From Prosapia bicincta (lineage: Eukaryota > Arthropoda > Insecta > Hemiptera > Cercopidae): a DNA stretch of 64,000 bases. Below are positions 42,801 through 53,804 of this stretch, piece by piece. Each line of letters begins with the position of its first letter. Position 1 is the stretch's first letter. The DNA lies in the NCBI GenBank assembly GCA_036971475.1, contig JBAIZL010000006.1:87781546-87845545 (forward strand). Direction: 5' to 3'. Below the pieces are notes generated by a model. It ran no database searches, had not been told where the DNA came from, and saw only the letters and a list, made by a program, of their open reading frames with translations. The position numbers were made by a program, and so were the translations under genes.

Positions 42801-43376
42801 CGGCTTCTCTCTACCAGTGTTACTTCTATCGGGTAGCCTCTGGCGCACGGCTTCTCTCTACCAGTGTTACTTCTATCGGGTAGCCTCTGGCGCACGGCTT
42901 CTCTCTACCAGTGTTACTTCTATCGGGTAGCCTCTGGCGCACGGCTTCTCTCTACCAGTGTTACTTCTATCGGGTAGCCTCTGGCGCACGGCTTCTCTCT
43001 ACCAGTGTTACTTCTATCGGGTAGCCTCTGGCGCACGGCTTCTCTCTACCAGTGTTACTTCTATCGGGTAGCCTCTGGCGCACGGCTTCTCTCTACCAGT
43101 GTTACTTCTATCGGGTAGCCTCTGGCGCACGGCTTCTCTCTACCAGTGTTACTTCTATCGGGTAGCCTCTGGCGCACGGCTTCTCTCTACCAGTGTTACT
43201 TCTATCGGGTAGCCTCTGGCCCACGGCTTCTCTCTACCAGTGTTACTTCTATCGGGTAGCCTCTGGCTCACAGCTTCTCTCTACCAGTGTTACTTCTATC
43301 GGGTAGCCTCTGGCGTACGGCTTCTCTCTACCAGTGTTACTTCTATCGGGTAGCTTCTGGCGCACGGCTTCTCTCT
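39851..43376. repeat. 47-bp GC-rich minisatellite, 75 tandem copies
   Basis: The landmark accagtgtta recurs every 47 bp from 39851, with the last unit starting at 43330. The total equals 75 x 47 plus 1, explained by a 1-bp insertion near 42026 (ttcaaatcggg). GC is about 55%, against about 24% in the 121-bp satellite only 1.85 kb away. Units fall into classes: cgggtagcc with ggcgcacgg, ggctcacgg or ggcccacgg, and cagatagcc with aggcgcatgg. Higher-order structure is present: ttaattctat at 40140, 40986, 41503 and 42538 (spacings of 18, 11 and 22 units), and cctgtggctc at 40721, 41238 and 42273. The period is not a multiple of three and each unit carries TAG or TAA, so it is not coding. There are no spacers, so it is not a CRISPR array. 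Confidence 0.98.
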
Positions 43377-44993
43377 GTAGATAGTACTATTTTTAAATAT
43401 GCGGCAACGCCAGGCTATCTGTTCAAAAGTTTCAACCATAGTCCAAAAATTCTCACTTCAGGTTTTCCACTTTTAAAACACATTGTAGACGGTGCGAAGT
43501 TTTAGTCGCCGTAAGAAACCACAGGAGCCTATCGGTCATTTTTACGGGATCCCAACTCATACTGCTAATTTTGTGCATACTAAATGGTTAGGTCACATAA
43601 TAATTTCGTGGATCTACAAGATCTTGTGTTCACACAGGAGACATGAGTAGTTCTAATTGAAGGGCATTCAGAGAGTTTTCTGTTTCTAGCACGGTTAAGT
43701 TCGATCGCGCACAGATTGAAATCTTCCCTCTACACGATCTACAGAGTTCCGAAAGCACTCTACGCAGTTCATCAATTCGTCCTAGGCTACGAGCACACTT
43801 GCTTTGGACCCCACTTTTATGAGCAGGCTATATTGGTGAGGCTGTGGCCTCGTTCAGCATATTTCCACAAAAGCGTCAGATGTGAAAGTCAAAGTTATTA
43901 AGTTCATTACTTAAGTCTATTGACGCTCCACTCATTGTGTTTCCCACAGAAAGTAATAGAATATTCCGTTTTGTGAAGTGCGATTGGATTAGTTCAGGGT
44001 AAAAAGAAACTATGATACACACGGTCTAGTATAGCCACTACCAGGCGACTTAGAATCCGCTTCTATCAACGCTGAACGCCCTGCTTCAAGCAACGAGAGT
44101 GTGGTCGGTCTTAGCCTTATATTTTCTAATAGTGCGTTTAGGTCAAGCCAAATACTTAATAGTGTGTGTGTGTTTGTTTGTGTGTGTCTGGTTATTTCTA
44201 GCTGATATCTTCGACTTGGTTTAAGAGAACCTCGTTTTGTTGTCACCCCTGACATTTTCAATGTAATATAACTTTTTTTCATTTTTCTGTAAATCTCCTA
44301 ACTCCTGCCTAAACGTTTTGTATACACCTTGTTTTTGACAATATTTATACTCTCTGATTATTTTTCACAAAAGAAAGTATCAGTCATTGATTTTATTAAT
44401 ATTTTTAAAGTCTTTTATAAAGGGCTGAGGTTGATGAACATATATAAACGAACACTAAGCAGGTGGCTGTGTTTAAACAATTGTTATCATAATATTAAAA
44501 TGCGTTTGTATTATTTTGGCTTTCCACTTAATCGGTGACCTTGTATGTTGCTGGCTCTATTCGTTGACGTGACATGTTTATTGGATTTATTCTCCGCCAG
44601 GGAGCAATAAATAGGTCCGTAGACCACCCCTCCTAGTCAACAGGTTAAACCAATTTGTGATAATGTCATTAGATAACGTTTGTACAGCTAATGGGCCTTT
44701 AATATCCTTCAACCTTAGCCTCAAGTAAAGACTTTAATATTCTCCTTACCACAGCAATAGGTGTTCAGAAATGATAGATAACCATTTTGTAGAATAGGTT
44801 TATGGTATACAAAATAATAAATTCTTTAAAGAATACTCTACCATCTGTATATCTTAGCTCATATATATATTTAGTTGTGTGTGTTATATACTCCAACAAA
44901 ATATAAATATCATGTAAAGAAATTTATCCATAAATTATTAAATAATTTATATTTCATATAGATATTCTTATGTGAAGAGTGTGTGCGTCTGCG

Positions 44994-44995
<2 letters not shown>
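43377..44995. other. Spacer with short TG-rich stretch, no gene recognised
   Basis: Mixed-composition DNA. A short interrupted (TG)n lies at about 44161-44190. Small ORFs (43287-43505 running out of the minisatellite, 43716-43901, 44010-44282 minus, 44329-44538) show no motif I recognise and no splice-site or codon pattern that supports them. Confidence 0.6.
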
Positions 44996-45083
<88 letters not shown>

Positions 45084-45102
45084 TGTGCGTGTGTTTGTGT
45101 GT
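44996..45102. repeat. (GT)n microsatellite
   Basis: About 85 bp of uninterrupted GT dinucleotides followed by interrupted gtgcgtgtgtttgtgtg. ORFs translating as CVCVCV or THTHTH across it are artefacts of the dinucleotide. Confidence 0.98.
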
Positions 45103-46420
45103 TGCAACGAACTCACCCAATATCCTTTATTTATTTTACACCACCTGTTTACTGTTTAAAACGCACTTAAACGCATGCAACGACACGCCGACTTGACTAA
45201 ATATGCCCCATACTGCGAGGGTTATATAGTCATTTTGTCAGTAATTATGTCAGCTGAAAAGATAAATATTAGCATAAACAATCATAACATACATAAGATC
45301 TTGACCCAGGTTGGGCCGTGCAAAATATGATCCTGTTTAATTTTACCTCTTTATTGGGTCCTGTGTTACATTTAAGCAGAACTTTGCAATAAAACTCGTC
45401 CCTGGACTTTATTTTAAAAACCAACTATCTTTTACTACAGCTCAAATATTTTAGATGAATTCACAGTCAGGAGGGAGCTCTCGTGTTGTAACATTAGGCT
45501 TTTATTTTATGAATTTCAATACTCTGGATACCTAACTTTGTAACCATTAATTTCATAGGTGGAAAAAACTTCCAAGTTTTTTTTTATTTACTAACAAATG
45601 ATATTTTGAAATAAATAAAATAGTAATCGCATAGTAATTTAATGATTTGAAAAATAAAAATTAACACAATTATACATTTCTTGATTTCAACTACTTTTCT
45701 GAAGATGCAGAAAATATTTTAACACCAAATATTTAATTAAATTAATTGTTTACATATATTTAATTTATCTTATGAATTTAATCATTGACTCTTGATAATT
45801 AGAATATAATTTTATTTTGAATTTTCGAAACAAAACAGTACCATGATTCCATAATTTTTAACTCTTTAATTAGTTTTTTGAATGTTCACATAACATTCTG
45901 TTATAATGATAGCTATTTACCTTTGTATTTTTTACCAATACTACATGAAATTATTACTCATATTTACTATTTTATTTTTTTCTACCTTTTGCAACAATTC
46001 TTTTCTCTTTTGATCTCATTTTAAATTACCAATTTATAGTCGAAACCACTCCAATAAGTTTAAATAAAACTTCTTTTGTTGGTTTTTTCATGACTAAGCC
46101 GGTCTAGAAATTTAAATATGATATTGAATAATTTACCTGCAAAAACTTACCTTTTAGGAAAACTGACTTATTTCATTTGATTTTAATTATTTTACAAAAC
46201 TCAATATTACACATAAGAAAAATCTTTTACTTTTTTTTAACTATTTAGTAATTTTATTTAGGGTGAAGCCGTAGTTTATTTCTTTATAAATCAAAATTAT
46301 CAATTATAATTTTCTAAAAAGTTTATTAAAATTTAACTAATATATTTGACTTTAAAAAAGGACTTGCCATAGATTCTCATTTCTTAACCTGCGTTATAAA
46401 TTTGCCGATAGAAACGTTTT
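45103..46420. repeat. Diverged segmental repeat, copy A (uninterrupted)
   Basis: Shares ordered landmarks with 48150-48573 plus 52072-52870 (copy B): a TG/CA tract next to tgcaacg; gtcag...gtcagctg; caaaatatgatc then tgtttaa; tcctgtgtt; aaaaaccaacta; tcaggag then gagctc or gaactc; aacattag; and gacttgcca near 46362 and 52849. Divergence is high, so the alignment is by landmark only. Copy A has a single gtcctg at 45358-45363, where copy B is split by the inverted-repeat element. The identity of the parent element is unknown and I see no protein in it. Confidence 0.65.
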
Positions 46421-46449
46421 TTTAAACGCCTTCTGGCTATTTTCTAGCT

Positions 46450-46990
46450 ATCTATTTTAGCTAGATTTGTTGTAGCACCACTTACCATGTAGTCTATGTA
46501 TAAATGCATGATTGGGGTGAATGGAACATACTTGTGTATAGGTTCATTATTGATGAATAAAGAATGTAGCTATATTGCCTATTCTACGCCTTATGAAATA
46601 TTCAAGATGTTTTTCTGCCAAATACTTTACGCAAACCGTGTTTCCTTAGAAACATTTTAAAGTATATGAAATATAAAGGTTTAAGTACATAAACGAGATT
46701 CCTTTTTATTACGTATATATAACTGTTTGAAATTACAAAAACATTAGGTTGATAGTTTATTTTTAATTCCATATTCATAATAGATTTAATTCAATATTAT
46801 TTTCAAACACTAATAAAGAATAATTTTATATAGTTTTTTTTATTAGATTTGTTGTAACACAACTTACCATGTGTGATGTATACGAGTATATAGGTTCATC
46901 ACTGATGAGCTATATACTGTACTGTAACTGATGCACTTTAACAGTGCAAAAACTGCAGTGTTACATTATACGTAATGATCAAAGTATTTT
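46450..46990. repeat. Dispersed ~430-bp repeat family, one fuller and one partial copy
   Basis: The copy from about 46463 has the family landmarks in order: agatttgttgta, cttaccatgtagt, atgaataaagaatgta, tattgcctattctacgcc (46572), caaatactt...cgcaaacc, gtttcctta, acgagattcc, attcaatatt and actaataaag. At 46844 a second copy begins (agatttgttgtaacac) and is lost after about 150 bp. Confidence 0.75.
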
Positions 46991-47849
46991 GGATTTCACT
47001 CTAAGTAAATCTGTAATAGTATTATGTAATCTATATTTTTATTAAAAAAAGAATACTTGGGCATGATTCCAGTATATAGCGCTGAGCCTGCTATGCCCAG
47101 AAGATTTATTACAATTTGTTATCACAGACGTAATATCTTACCTTATAGGTAAGACGTAATATCACACACGTATCTTTACCTTATCAGATAGTAAAGAAGT
47201 TCTTTGTAGTTACAAATCCGGACGATTTCCAAAATGAATTCCTTTTTTTATCCATCCTTTTAAAATTTAAAAAAAACAGGCTTTAGAAATTGTAGTAAGC
47301 TCAAATTCATGTACCTGGGATGATATCAAAAACATTCTTTTAACAGCTATTCAGTTATGAAAGATCGTTTTACTTTAAATTTGGTAATGGCCGAATTACG
47401 ACAACAACATAATGAATCACCCTTGAAAAAACTCAGAAACATCTAGATTTGCAAATAGCATTTTGTTTACTACTAAGGAACCAGCTGCTAAGGGTACTCT
47501 GTGTACCTCTACCCAAACATTACCACTAAGAGTTCTTTTAAACACACCAACAAAAATACAAGACAAAACTATATACAAAACCTCACAGCACCTAAATCGA
47601 ATAACAAGTATCAACCTAGACCAAATTATCAACCCCCACCGATGAGCATATCAACTCGTTAAACAGGAAACCCTATTACGCAAAATAAAATGTATCCATC
47701 TACAGGAAAGCCTATAAAGATGACGAGAGTGATTAGATGTATCAGATCGAAGAACAAATGTCAAATATATCGATATTTTTTTTCAATAATCAACATAGAT
47801 TAAATTCTATATTATTTCCAAAGACAAATAAAGACTAAAGTGTACAATT
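46991..47849. other. AT-rich spacer with a small inverted repeat
   Basis: GGGCAT and ATGCCC near 47059 and 47093 could form a hairpin. Two related stretches, gtaatatctta and gtatctttacc, near 47140-47180 form a short imperfect direct repeat. Overlapping ORFs at 47417-47645 on both strands are not convincing. No gene recognised. Confidence 0.5.
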
Positions 47850-48150
47850 TGTAGCAAAGTTGCTGTACCAACAAGTACATGCTGTAGTGCGTGTATATAT
47901 ACGTGAGGTGTAAACGAATGAGGGGGCATATACAGTATATAGGTGCATCATAGATAAATAACGAATGTAGCTATATTGCCTATTCTACGCCTTACGAAAT
48001 ATTCAAGATGTTTTTAGCCAAATACTTGTCGCAAACCTAGTTTCCTTAAATACGTTTTTTAAATCTATTGTACTAAACGTATATTAACTATAGTTTACAT
48101 TTAAAATATAAAGGTTTAGAAGCATAACGAGATTCCTTTTAGTCACGTGA
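47850..48150. repeat. Dispersed ~430-bp repeat family, partial copy
   Basis: Contains ctgtaccaac, the aggtgtaaacgaatgag segment, cgaatgtagctatattgcc (from 47962), ccaaatacttgtcgcaaacc, ctattgtactaaacgt and acgagattcc, in the same order as the 54.3-57.1-kb cluster. Ends near a short (AC)n. Confidence 0.75.
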
Positions 48151-48573
48151 GTACACACACACACTGCAACGTCCCTCCCCCGCATCGGGAGCGTGCGCTC
48201 CGCATCGGTTTCGGTGTTGGTTGCAGAATTTATTTATTTATTATATATTTTTATATTTGCTGCTCACACCGTTTTGTGTACCGTGTTAAGATCCCTATAT
48301 TTTGACTTGTGTTCTCGCGTAACGTATCACGCCTAAATATTCCCGCTGACTTCTACCTTAACGTTTGTATGACCTCCCCTAAGATGGTTGTCAGGTTTGT
48401 TGGGTCTGTATATAGTCACACATGTCAGTAAAATAGTCAGCTGGAAAAAAACAACACTTATATGAACACACAAAATTTTCAAAGAATCTTACCACTTCAT
48501 GAGATCTGCAGGCACAGCCAGGGGACGTTCAAAATATGATCATGTTTAAGATACCTATTTTAAAAGGCTCCTG
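48150..48573. repeat. Segmental repeat copy B, left part
   Basis: Left half of copy B, interrupted at 48574. Contains a GC-rich oddity: two direct copies of ccgcatcgg (48180-48188 and 48200-48208) flanking the near-perfect hairpin ggagcg-tg-cgctcc. The last six bases, ctcctg (48568-48573), are the left target duplication of the inserted element. Confidence 0.65.
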
Positions 48574-49464
48574 AGTACTAAGTGCGATACTTTGGCACAA
48601 AATGTGGTGGGGGGAGTTGGACTTGAAGCAGTAACCTAAGTCAGTTAGATTGCAGCTAACCTAACCCACCTCTAAGTGTAGGGTGGTTCCTAGGTACGTT
48701 TGGGAGCTGCCCCGGGGGTTGCTCCAGGGGTGGATCCGGGGTTAGGGTAGTTTTTGGAAAACTTTTGGAAAAATGTGTGTTGCGTGTTAGGTTGGAGATA
48801 GAGTGTATTTTGGTTAGATGTGGGGATGGGTTCACCTGGAGGTAGTTTTAAATAATATATCAGATTGCCAAAAAAATGATCGGTTAGACCAAATGACCAA
48901 CGTTCCCACTAAACAACTGTCTTACGCTGAGTTTAACCAACCAACAATTACTTTAAATTCAAATAGTAAACAGTCTGTGCGGGGAATCGACCTATCACAT
49001 TGCAGGGGCTCGGTAGGCTTACGCCTGACGGACGCCTCCCATGAGGTCTCAGTAAGACTTGTAGCCTTATATACTATGTTAAGCCAACATGCATGATAGC
49101 CCTATATAGTATGTTAAACAAATATGCATGTAAACCTACATAGATTTATATACTATGTTAAGCCAATATGTATGATAGCCCACATACTGTGTTAAATCAA
49201 CACGCGTGTAAGCCTACATACATACTATGCTAAGCCGACATACATGAATCCCTACATGGCCCTGCTATGTCGGTAAACCACTGGCCAAAGCCTTTATGAT
49301 CTGAGCTATACACACATTTACACCTCTTCTAGGTATGTTCTATCAGGTAGAGCCTCAGGCAGGCAACCGTATAGTTCATATGGGAAGTACTATATGGTAT
49401 AGCTACCAATGCATACCACCATAGCTATGTAAAGGCAGCTACCAATGCATGACCTATCACGCCC
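48574..49464 (+). repeat. Left terminal inverted repeat of the Polinton-like element
   Basis: 891 bp matching the reverse complement of 51162-52065 with scattered substitutions and small indels. G-rich runs lie at about 48712-48750 (GGGGG, GGGG, GGGG, GGG on the plus strand). A tandem sub-repeat built on ctatgttaagcc starts at about 49070. The 92-codon ORF at 48818-49096 is also present in the other arm, but only because the arms are duplicates. Confidence 0.9.
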
Positions 49465-51161
49465 TAGTAGGTGACGGTCAACAAATATTACAATATAATT
49501 TAAAAAAGTCACGCAAACTATATACATACAGTGTTAAGCCAACATTCTTGTTAACCTATATAGGCTTATATACTATGTTAAGCCAGCATGCAATAGCCCT
49601 ATATACTGTGTTAAACCAATATGCAGGTTAACCTATATACATCCTGTATTAAGCCAATATCCCACATAGGCCTTTATAATATGTTAAACCAGCATGCATG
49701 TTAGCTTATATAGTGTGTTAAACAAATATGCGTGTAAACCTACATAAATACTATGCTAAGCCTAGATGCATACTATCCTACATAGGCGTATATACCATGT
49801 TAAGCCAACATACATGATAGCCTTATATAGTGTGTTAAACAAATATGCGTGTAAACCTACATAAATACTATGCTAAGCTAACATGCATGCTATCCTAAAT
49901 AGGCGTATATACCATGTTAAGCCTACACACATGATAGCCTACATACTGTGATAAACAAATATGTGTGTAAGACTGCATACATATTATGCTAAGCCGACAA
50001 GGGTCTACAAATTATAATATAACACATTATATCCAACGCATAGTTTAGCTAATGGTTATCACGCAGTATCCGACGAGTAGCCTGACTACAAGTTAACACA
50101 TAGTATCCGATAGCCTGGTTAATCATTAACACATAGTATCAGATGAGTAGCTACAAATTAGCACATAATACCCGATACATAGTCTTGATAATCATTCCGA
50201 TGCATAGCTTGACGATGGGTTAACATATAGTATCCGATAAGTAGCTTGACTATGGCCTAATACATAATATCCAGGGCATAGCCTCGCTAATGGTTAACAC
50301 ATAGTATCCGATGCAGAGCTTGACTATGGGTTATCACATAATATCCGATATGTAGTTTGACTAGTGGTTAACACATAATATACAATGCATAGCTTGACTA
50401 GGGTTCAACACAAAGTATACGATGTTTAGGTTGATTACAAACTAACACATAGTATCCATCACATAGCTAGGCTAATGTTTAACACATAGTAGCCGATGTG
50501 TAGCCCGACTAATCGTTAACACAAAATATCCAATGCATGGTCTGACTATGTTTTAACAAATAGTATCCAAAGCACTGCTTGACTACGGGTTATCACATAG
50601 TATACGATAAGTAGGATGGTTACAAAGTAACACATAATATCCATTGTATAGTTTGGCTAGTGGTTATCATATAGTATCAGATGCATAGCTAGGCTAATGG
50701 TTAACACATAGTAGCCGATGAGTAGATTGACTACAAGTTAACACAAAATATCCAATGCATAGTCTGACTATGTTTTAACAAATAGTATCCGATAGCCTGG
50801 CTAATCATTAACAAATAGTATCAGATGAGTAGCTACAAATTCCACATAATACCCGATACATAGCCTAGCTAATCATTAACGCATAGTATCCGATGCATAG
50901 CTTGACTATGGATTATCACATAGTATCCGATGAGTAGGTTGATTACAAAGTAACACATAATATCCATTGTATAGTTTGGCTAGTGGTTTTCACATAGTAT
51001 CTGATGCATAGCTAGGCTAATGGTTAACACATAGTAGCCGATGCATAGCCTGACTAGGGCTAACACATAGTATCCGATACATAGATTGACTATGGGTTAT
51101 CACATAGTATCCGATGAGAGGCATGAATACAAGTTAACACATAATATCCAATGCATAGCTT
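49465..51161. repeat. Internal tandem repeats of the Polinton-like element
   Basis: Two repeat types fill the interior. From about 49500 to 50010: units of roughly 35-50 bp built around tactatgttaagcc, alternating with gtgttaaacaaatatg-like units and related to the ends of the TIRs. From about 50036 to 51160: roughly 30 units of 33-38 bp built around taacacatagtatccgatg followed by cataGCttgacta. Spacing is irregular, with no long ORF. No gene for a transposition protein is visible. Confidence 0.85.
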
Positions 51162-52065
51162 GGGCATGATAGGTTATGCATTGGTAGCTGCCTTTACATA
51201 GCTATGGTGGTATGCATTGGTAGCTATACCATATAGTACTTCCCATATGAACTATACGGTTGCCTGCCTGAGGCTCTACCTGATAGAAAAATACCTAGAA
51301 GAGGTGTAAATGTGTGTATAGCTCAGATCATAAAGGCTTTGGCCAGTGGTTTACCGACATAGTAGGCCTTATAGTAGGCACATTTAGGGATTCATGTATG
51401 TCGGCTTAGCATAGTATGTATGTAGGCTTACATGCATATTTGTTTAACACAGTATGTGGGCTATCATACATATTGGCTTATCATAGTATATAAATCTATG
51501 TAGGTTTACATGCATATTTGTTTAACATACTATATAGGGCTATCATGCATGTTGGCTTAACATAGTATATAAGCCTACACGTCTTACTAAGACCTCATGC
51601 GAGGCGTCCGTCAGGCGTAAGCCTACCGAGCAACTGCAATGTGATAGGTCGATTCCCCGCACAGACTGTTGACTATTTGAATTTAAAGTAATTGTTGGTT
51701 GGTTAAACTTAGCGTAAGACAGTTGTTTAGTGGGAACGTTGGTCATTTGGTCTAACCGATCTTTTTTTTGGCAATCTGATATATTATTTAAAACTACCTC
51801 CAGGTGAACCCACCCCCACATCTAACCAAAATACACTCTATCTCCAACCTAACACGCGACACACATTTTTCCAAAAGTTTTCCAAAAACTACCCTAACCC
51901 CGAATCCACTTCCGGAGCAACCCCCGGGGCAGCTCCCAAACGTACCTAGGAACCACCCTACACTTAGAGGTGGGTTAGGTTAGCTGCAATCTAACTGACT
52001 TAGGTTACTGCTTCAAGTCCAACTCCCCCCACCACTTTTTGTGCCAAAGTATCGCACTTACTACT
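51162..52065 (-). repeat. Right terminal inverted repeat of the Polinton-like element
   Basis: 904 bp, reverse complement of the left arm. It differs by scattered substitutions: in the G-rich block one of the four G-runs is broken (ggaagtgg on the minus strand). The matching 92-codon ORF lies at 51543-51821 on the minus strand. Confidence 0.9.
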
Positions 52066-52071
52066 CTCCTG

Positions 52072-52870
52072 TGTTCTTTAAACATGATCTGCAGTAGACA
52101 TCGTATCTGGGCTTCAATACAAAAAACCAACTAATTTTTAGAATAACTCAATAAAATTGTTCTCAGGAGAGAACTCGTTTGAAGAAACATTAGATTCTGA
52201 ATTTTATATATTTATTAATTAATGAAATTTAATTAAAACTGTACTTTGATTTTATAATCATTATTTATTAGTTGGAAAAAGCTAAAATTTTTTATTGGTT
52301 GTTCAACACAGGATAAATTCAAATACTGCAAGTTTTTATAATGCATTTAATTACTGATTTTAAACTAAAATAATTATCTTTTCAAATAAAACATATTTAA
52401 CTCTCTCTTTATCTTTACAAATAATTAATTAAAAGTTCGTTATTTTTCATATATTTATATCCTACATTTCATATATAATTCATTAATTACATTTACACAT
52501 TTTTAACAAAATTATTTCCAAATTTAACATAATAAAAAATTGTATCTTCTTATTTCAAGATTGAATTGGTAAATTCACATTTTATTATAAATAATTTTAA
52601 AATATATATGATTCAATACATCTGGTCTTCTTGAAAATGATTGGCTTATGGCCAGCACCACCTAGTGGGTTTAATATTTATTATTCATTATTTAAACATT
52701 TTTGTTATACTAATTAATTTTATTACTTTTAAGATTTATTTAATTTTTCAACATAGAGTGAAGTCATTGTTTAAGTTTAATTGGTAATTTGAATTTAATA
52801 AATTTAACGGACTAAATTTGACGTTAATTTGTATATAATAGAGAAAATGACTTGCCAAGGATTTCCCTAA
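52072..52870. repeat. Segmental repeat copy B, right part
   Basis: Resumes directly after the target duplication with tgttctttaaac, aligning with tgttacatttaag in copy A. It continues through aaaaaaccaacta, tcaggagagaactc and aacattag to gacttgcca at 52849. Very AT-rich. Confidence 0.6.
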
Positions 52871-53200
52871 CGGTCCTAGAGTCCTATCTGGATTCCCTGG
52901 TCCCTGGACATCGGAAGTTGCCATTCCTGGTCAGTCGATGGAAGTCTTTCTCCATTTCCACGTCCTGGAGGCTGTGTCTGGAGCCTTCGTCCATGGATGG
53001 AAGTAGACGGCAGAAACGTGGCTATTTTGGTCCCGTCTGGCCTGACGATGGTTGTCCTAGGCGCTGACCGTCATTACGACCATTAGCACCTCGTATTAAA
53101 AATTTTTACAGACTGCCTTACAGGTCCCTAAGTTCCTGTATTTATTGCGGCTATGTAACCCTTCCCCTCCGCTCTAAGCTCGTCGCTATCTCCGTGCTTA
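52852..53200. other. GC-rich patch, no gene recognised
   Basis: About 250 bp of much higher GC than its surroundings, open in one plus-strand frame for 71 codons (52852-53067) but also open in part on the minus strand. I recognise neither product. It could be a decayed exon of a mobile element that ends the segmental repeat copy B. The evidence does not support calling a gene. Confidence 0.35.
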
Positions 53201-53659
53201 TTTCTTGTACGGGCGGGTTGGACAACGTATTAGTTTTAACCTGCATAATTTTGTTATCTGTTTTAGAACAATGAAAATGTCTATTATTTTTAAAATGGCT
53301 GTAACTTTTTTGTTATTTGAGTTTTTTAAATTCTGTTTTCACTATTGTTTATTATGGATTTTTCTGGTCATTTCAAAATGTCGATGATAGTTCTACGTGG
53401 CCTAGTTCTCAAGTTAGCATTTTTCGGCACTTAGAAATTTTTCACTTCACTCTCGTTTGTCAAATTTAGTTAGTTATTACAGTTTCATGCTATTATAATT
53501 TTTAATTTGTCTTAATAATACTTATTCAAAATTTTACTGACTTCTTGACTCTTTACTATGTTTATTAAACCATAAATTAAAACCTTATTATTAAAATTGT
53601 TATTTAAACAATGGAAAATTATTAATTTCCTAATTTGGACGGTAATTCAGACCGTTGCA
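53201..53659. other. AT-rich spacer
   Basis: T-rich sequence with a 60-codon chance ORF at 53205-53387. Nothing recognisable. Confidence 0.6.
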
Positions 53660-53672
53660 ACACACACACACG

Positions 53673-53712
<40 letters not shown>
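53660..53712. repeat. (CA)n microsatellite
   Basis: About 26 CA units with two cg interruptions near the left end, directly after gttgcaa. Confidence 0.97.
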
Positions 53713-53715
<3 letters not shown>

Positions 53716-53739
53716 GTTTACTGAAGAAGTTATACAACA

Positions 53740-53743
<4 letters not shown>

Positions 53744-53800
<57 letters not shown>
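53744..53800. repeat. (TA)n microsatellite
   Basis: About 28 uninterrupted TA units, 31 bp after the (CA)n tract. Confidence 0.97.

Positions 53801-53804
<4 letters not shown>

Larger units (their letters stand above)
48574..52065. mobile_element. Non-autonomous Polinton/Maverick-like element with ~0.9-kb TIRs
   Basis: A 3,492-bp element. Seen: near-identical inverted arms (48574-49464 and 51162-52065), ends agtactaagtgcg and cgcacttactact, and perfect 6-bp flanking repeats ctcctg (48568-48573, 52066-52071). Known: Polintons/Mavericks make 6-bp target duplications, have TIRs of hundreds of bp, and have AG...CT termini. Those three traits match. No polymerase B, integrase, ATPase, protease or capsid gene is present. 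The 1.7-kb interior is tandem repeats only, so it would need proteins in trans. A different superfamily with long TIRs, or a foldback element, remains possible because assignment rests on ends and target duplication alone. The homologous locus copy A (around 45358) carries the unduplicated site. Confidence 0.7.

Noticed and set aside
1..43376. CRISPR-like arrays
   Set aside because: Both arrays are pure tandem repeats with no unique spacers between units, and the window is eukaryotic in character.
43690..43710. tRNA B-box-like gttcgatcgc
   Set aside because: No A-box at a suitable distance and no cloverleaf.
44910..45196. ORFs rich in Cys-Val or Thr-His
   Set aside because: Direct translation of a (GT)n microsatellite. 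The same applies to the ORFs at 53597-53812, 54051-54352 and 60710-61262.
48640..48680. Telomere-like cctaacctaaccc
   Set aside because: Only two to three imperfect units inside a mobile-element TIR, with no array.
48818..49096. 92-residue ORF (MWGWVHLEVV...) found in both TIR arms
   Set aside because: Present twice only because the TIRs are copies. Differences between the copies include many amino-acid changes in a short span, and there is no recognisable domain.
52852..53067. 71-residue ORF in the GC-rich patch
   Set aside because: No recognisable motif, and the opposite strand is also partly open. Kept only as a GC-rich patch.
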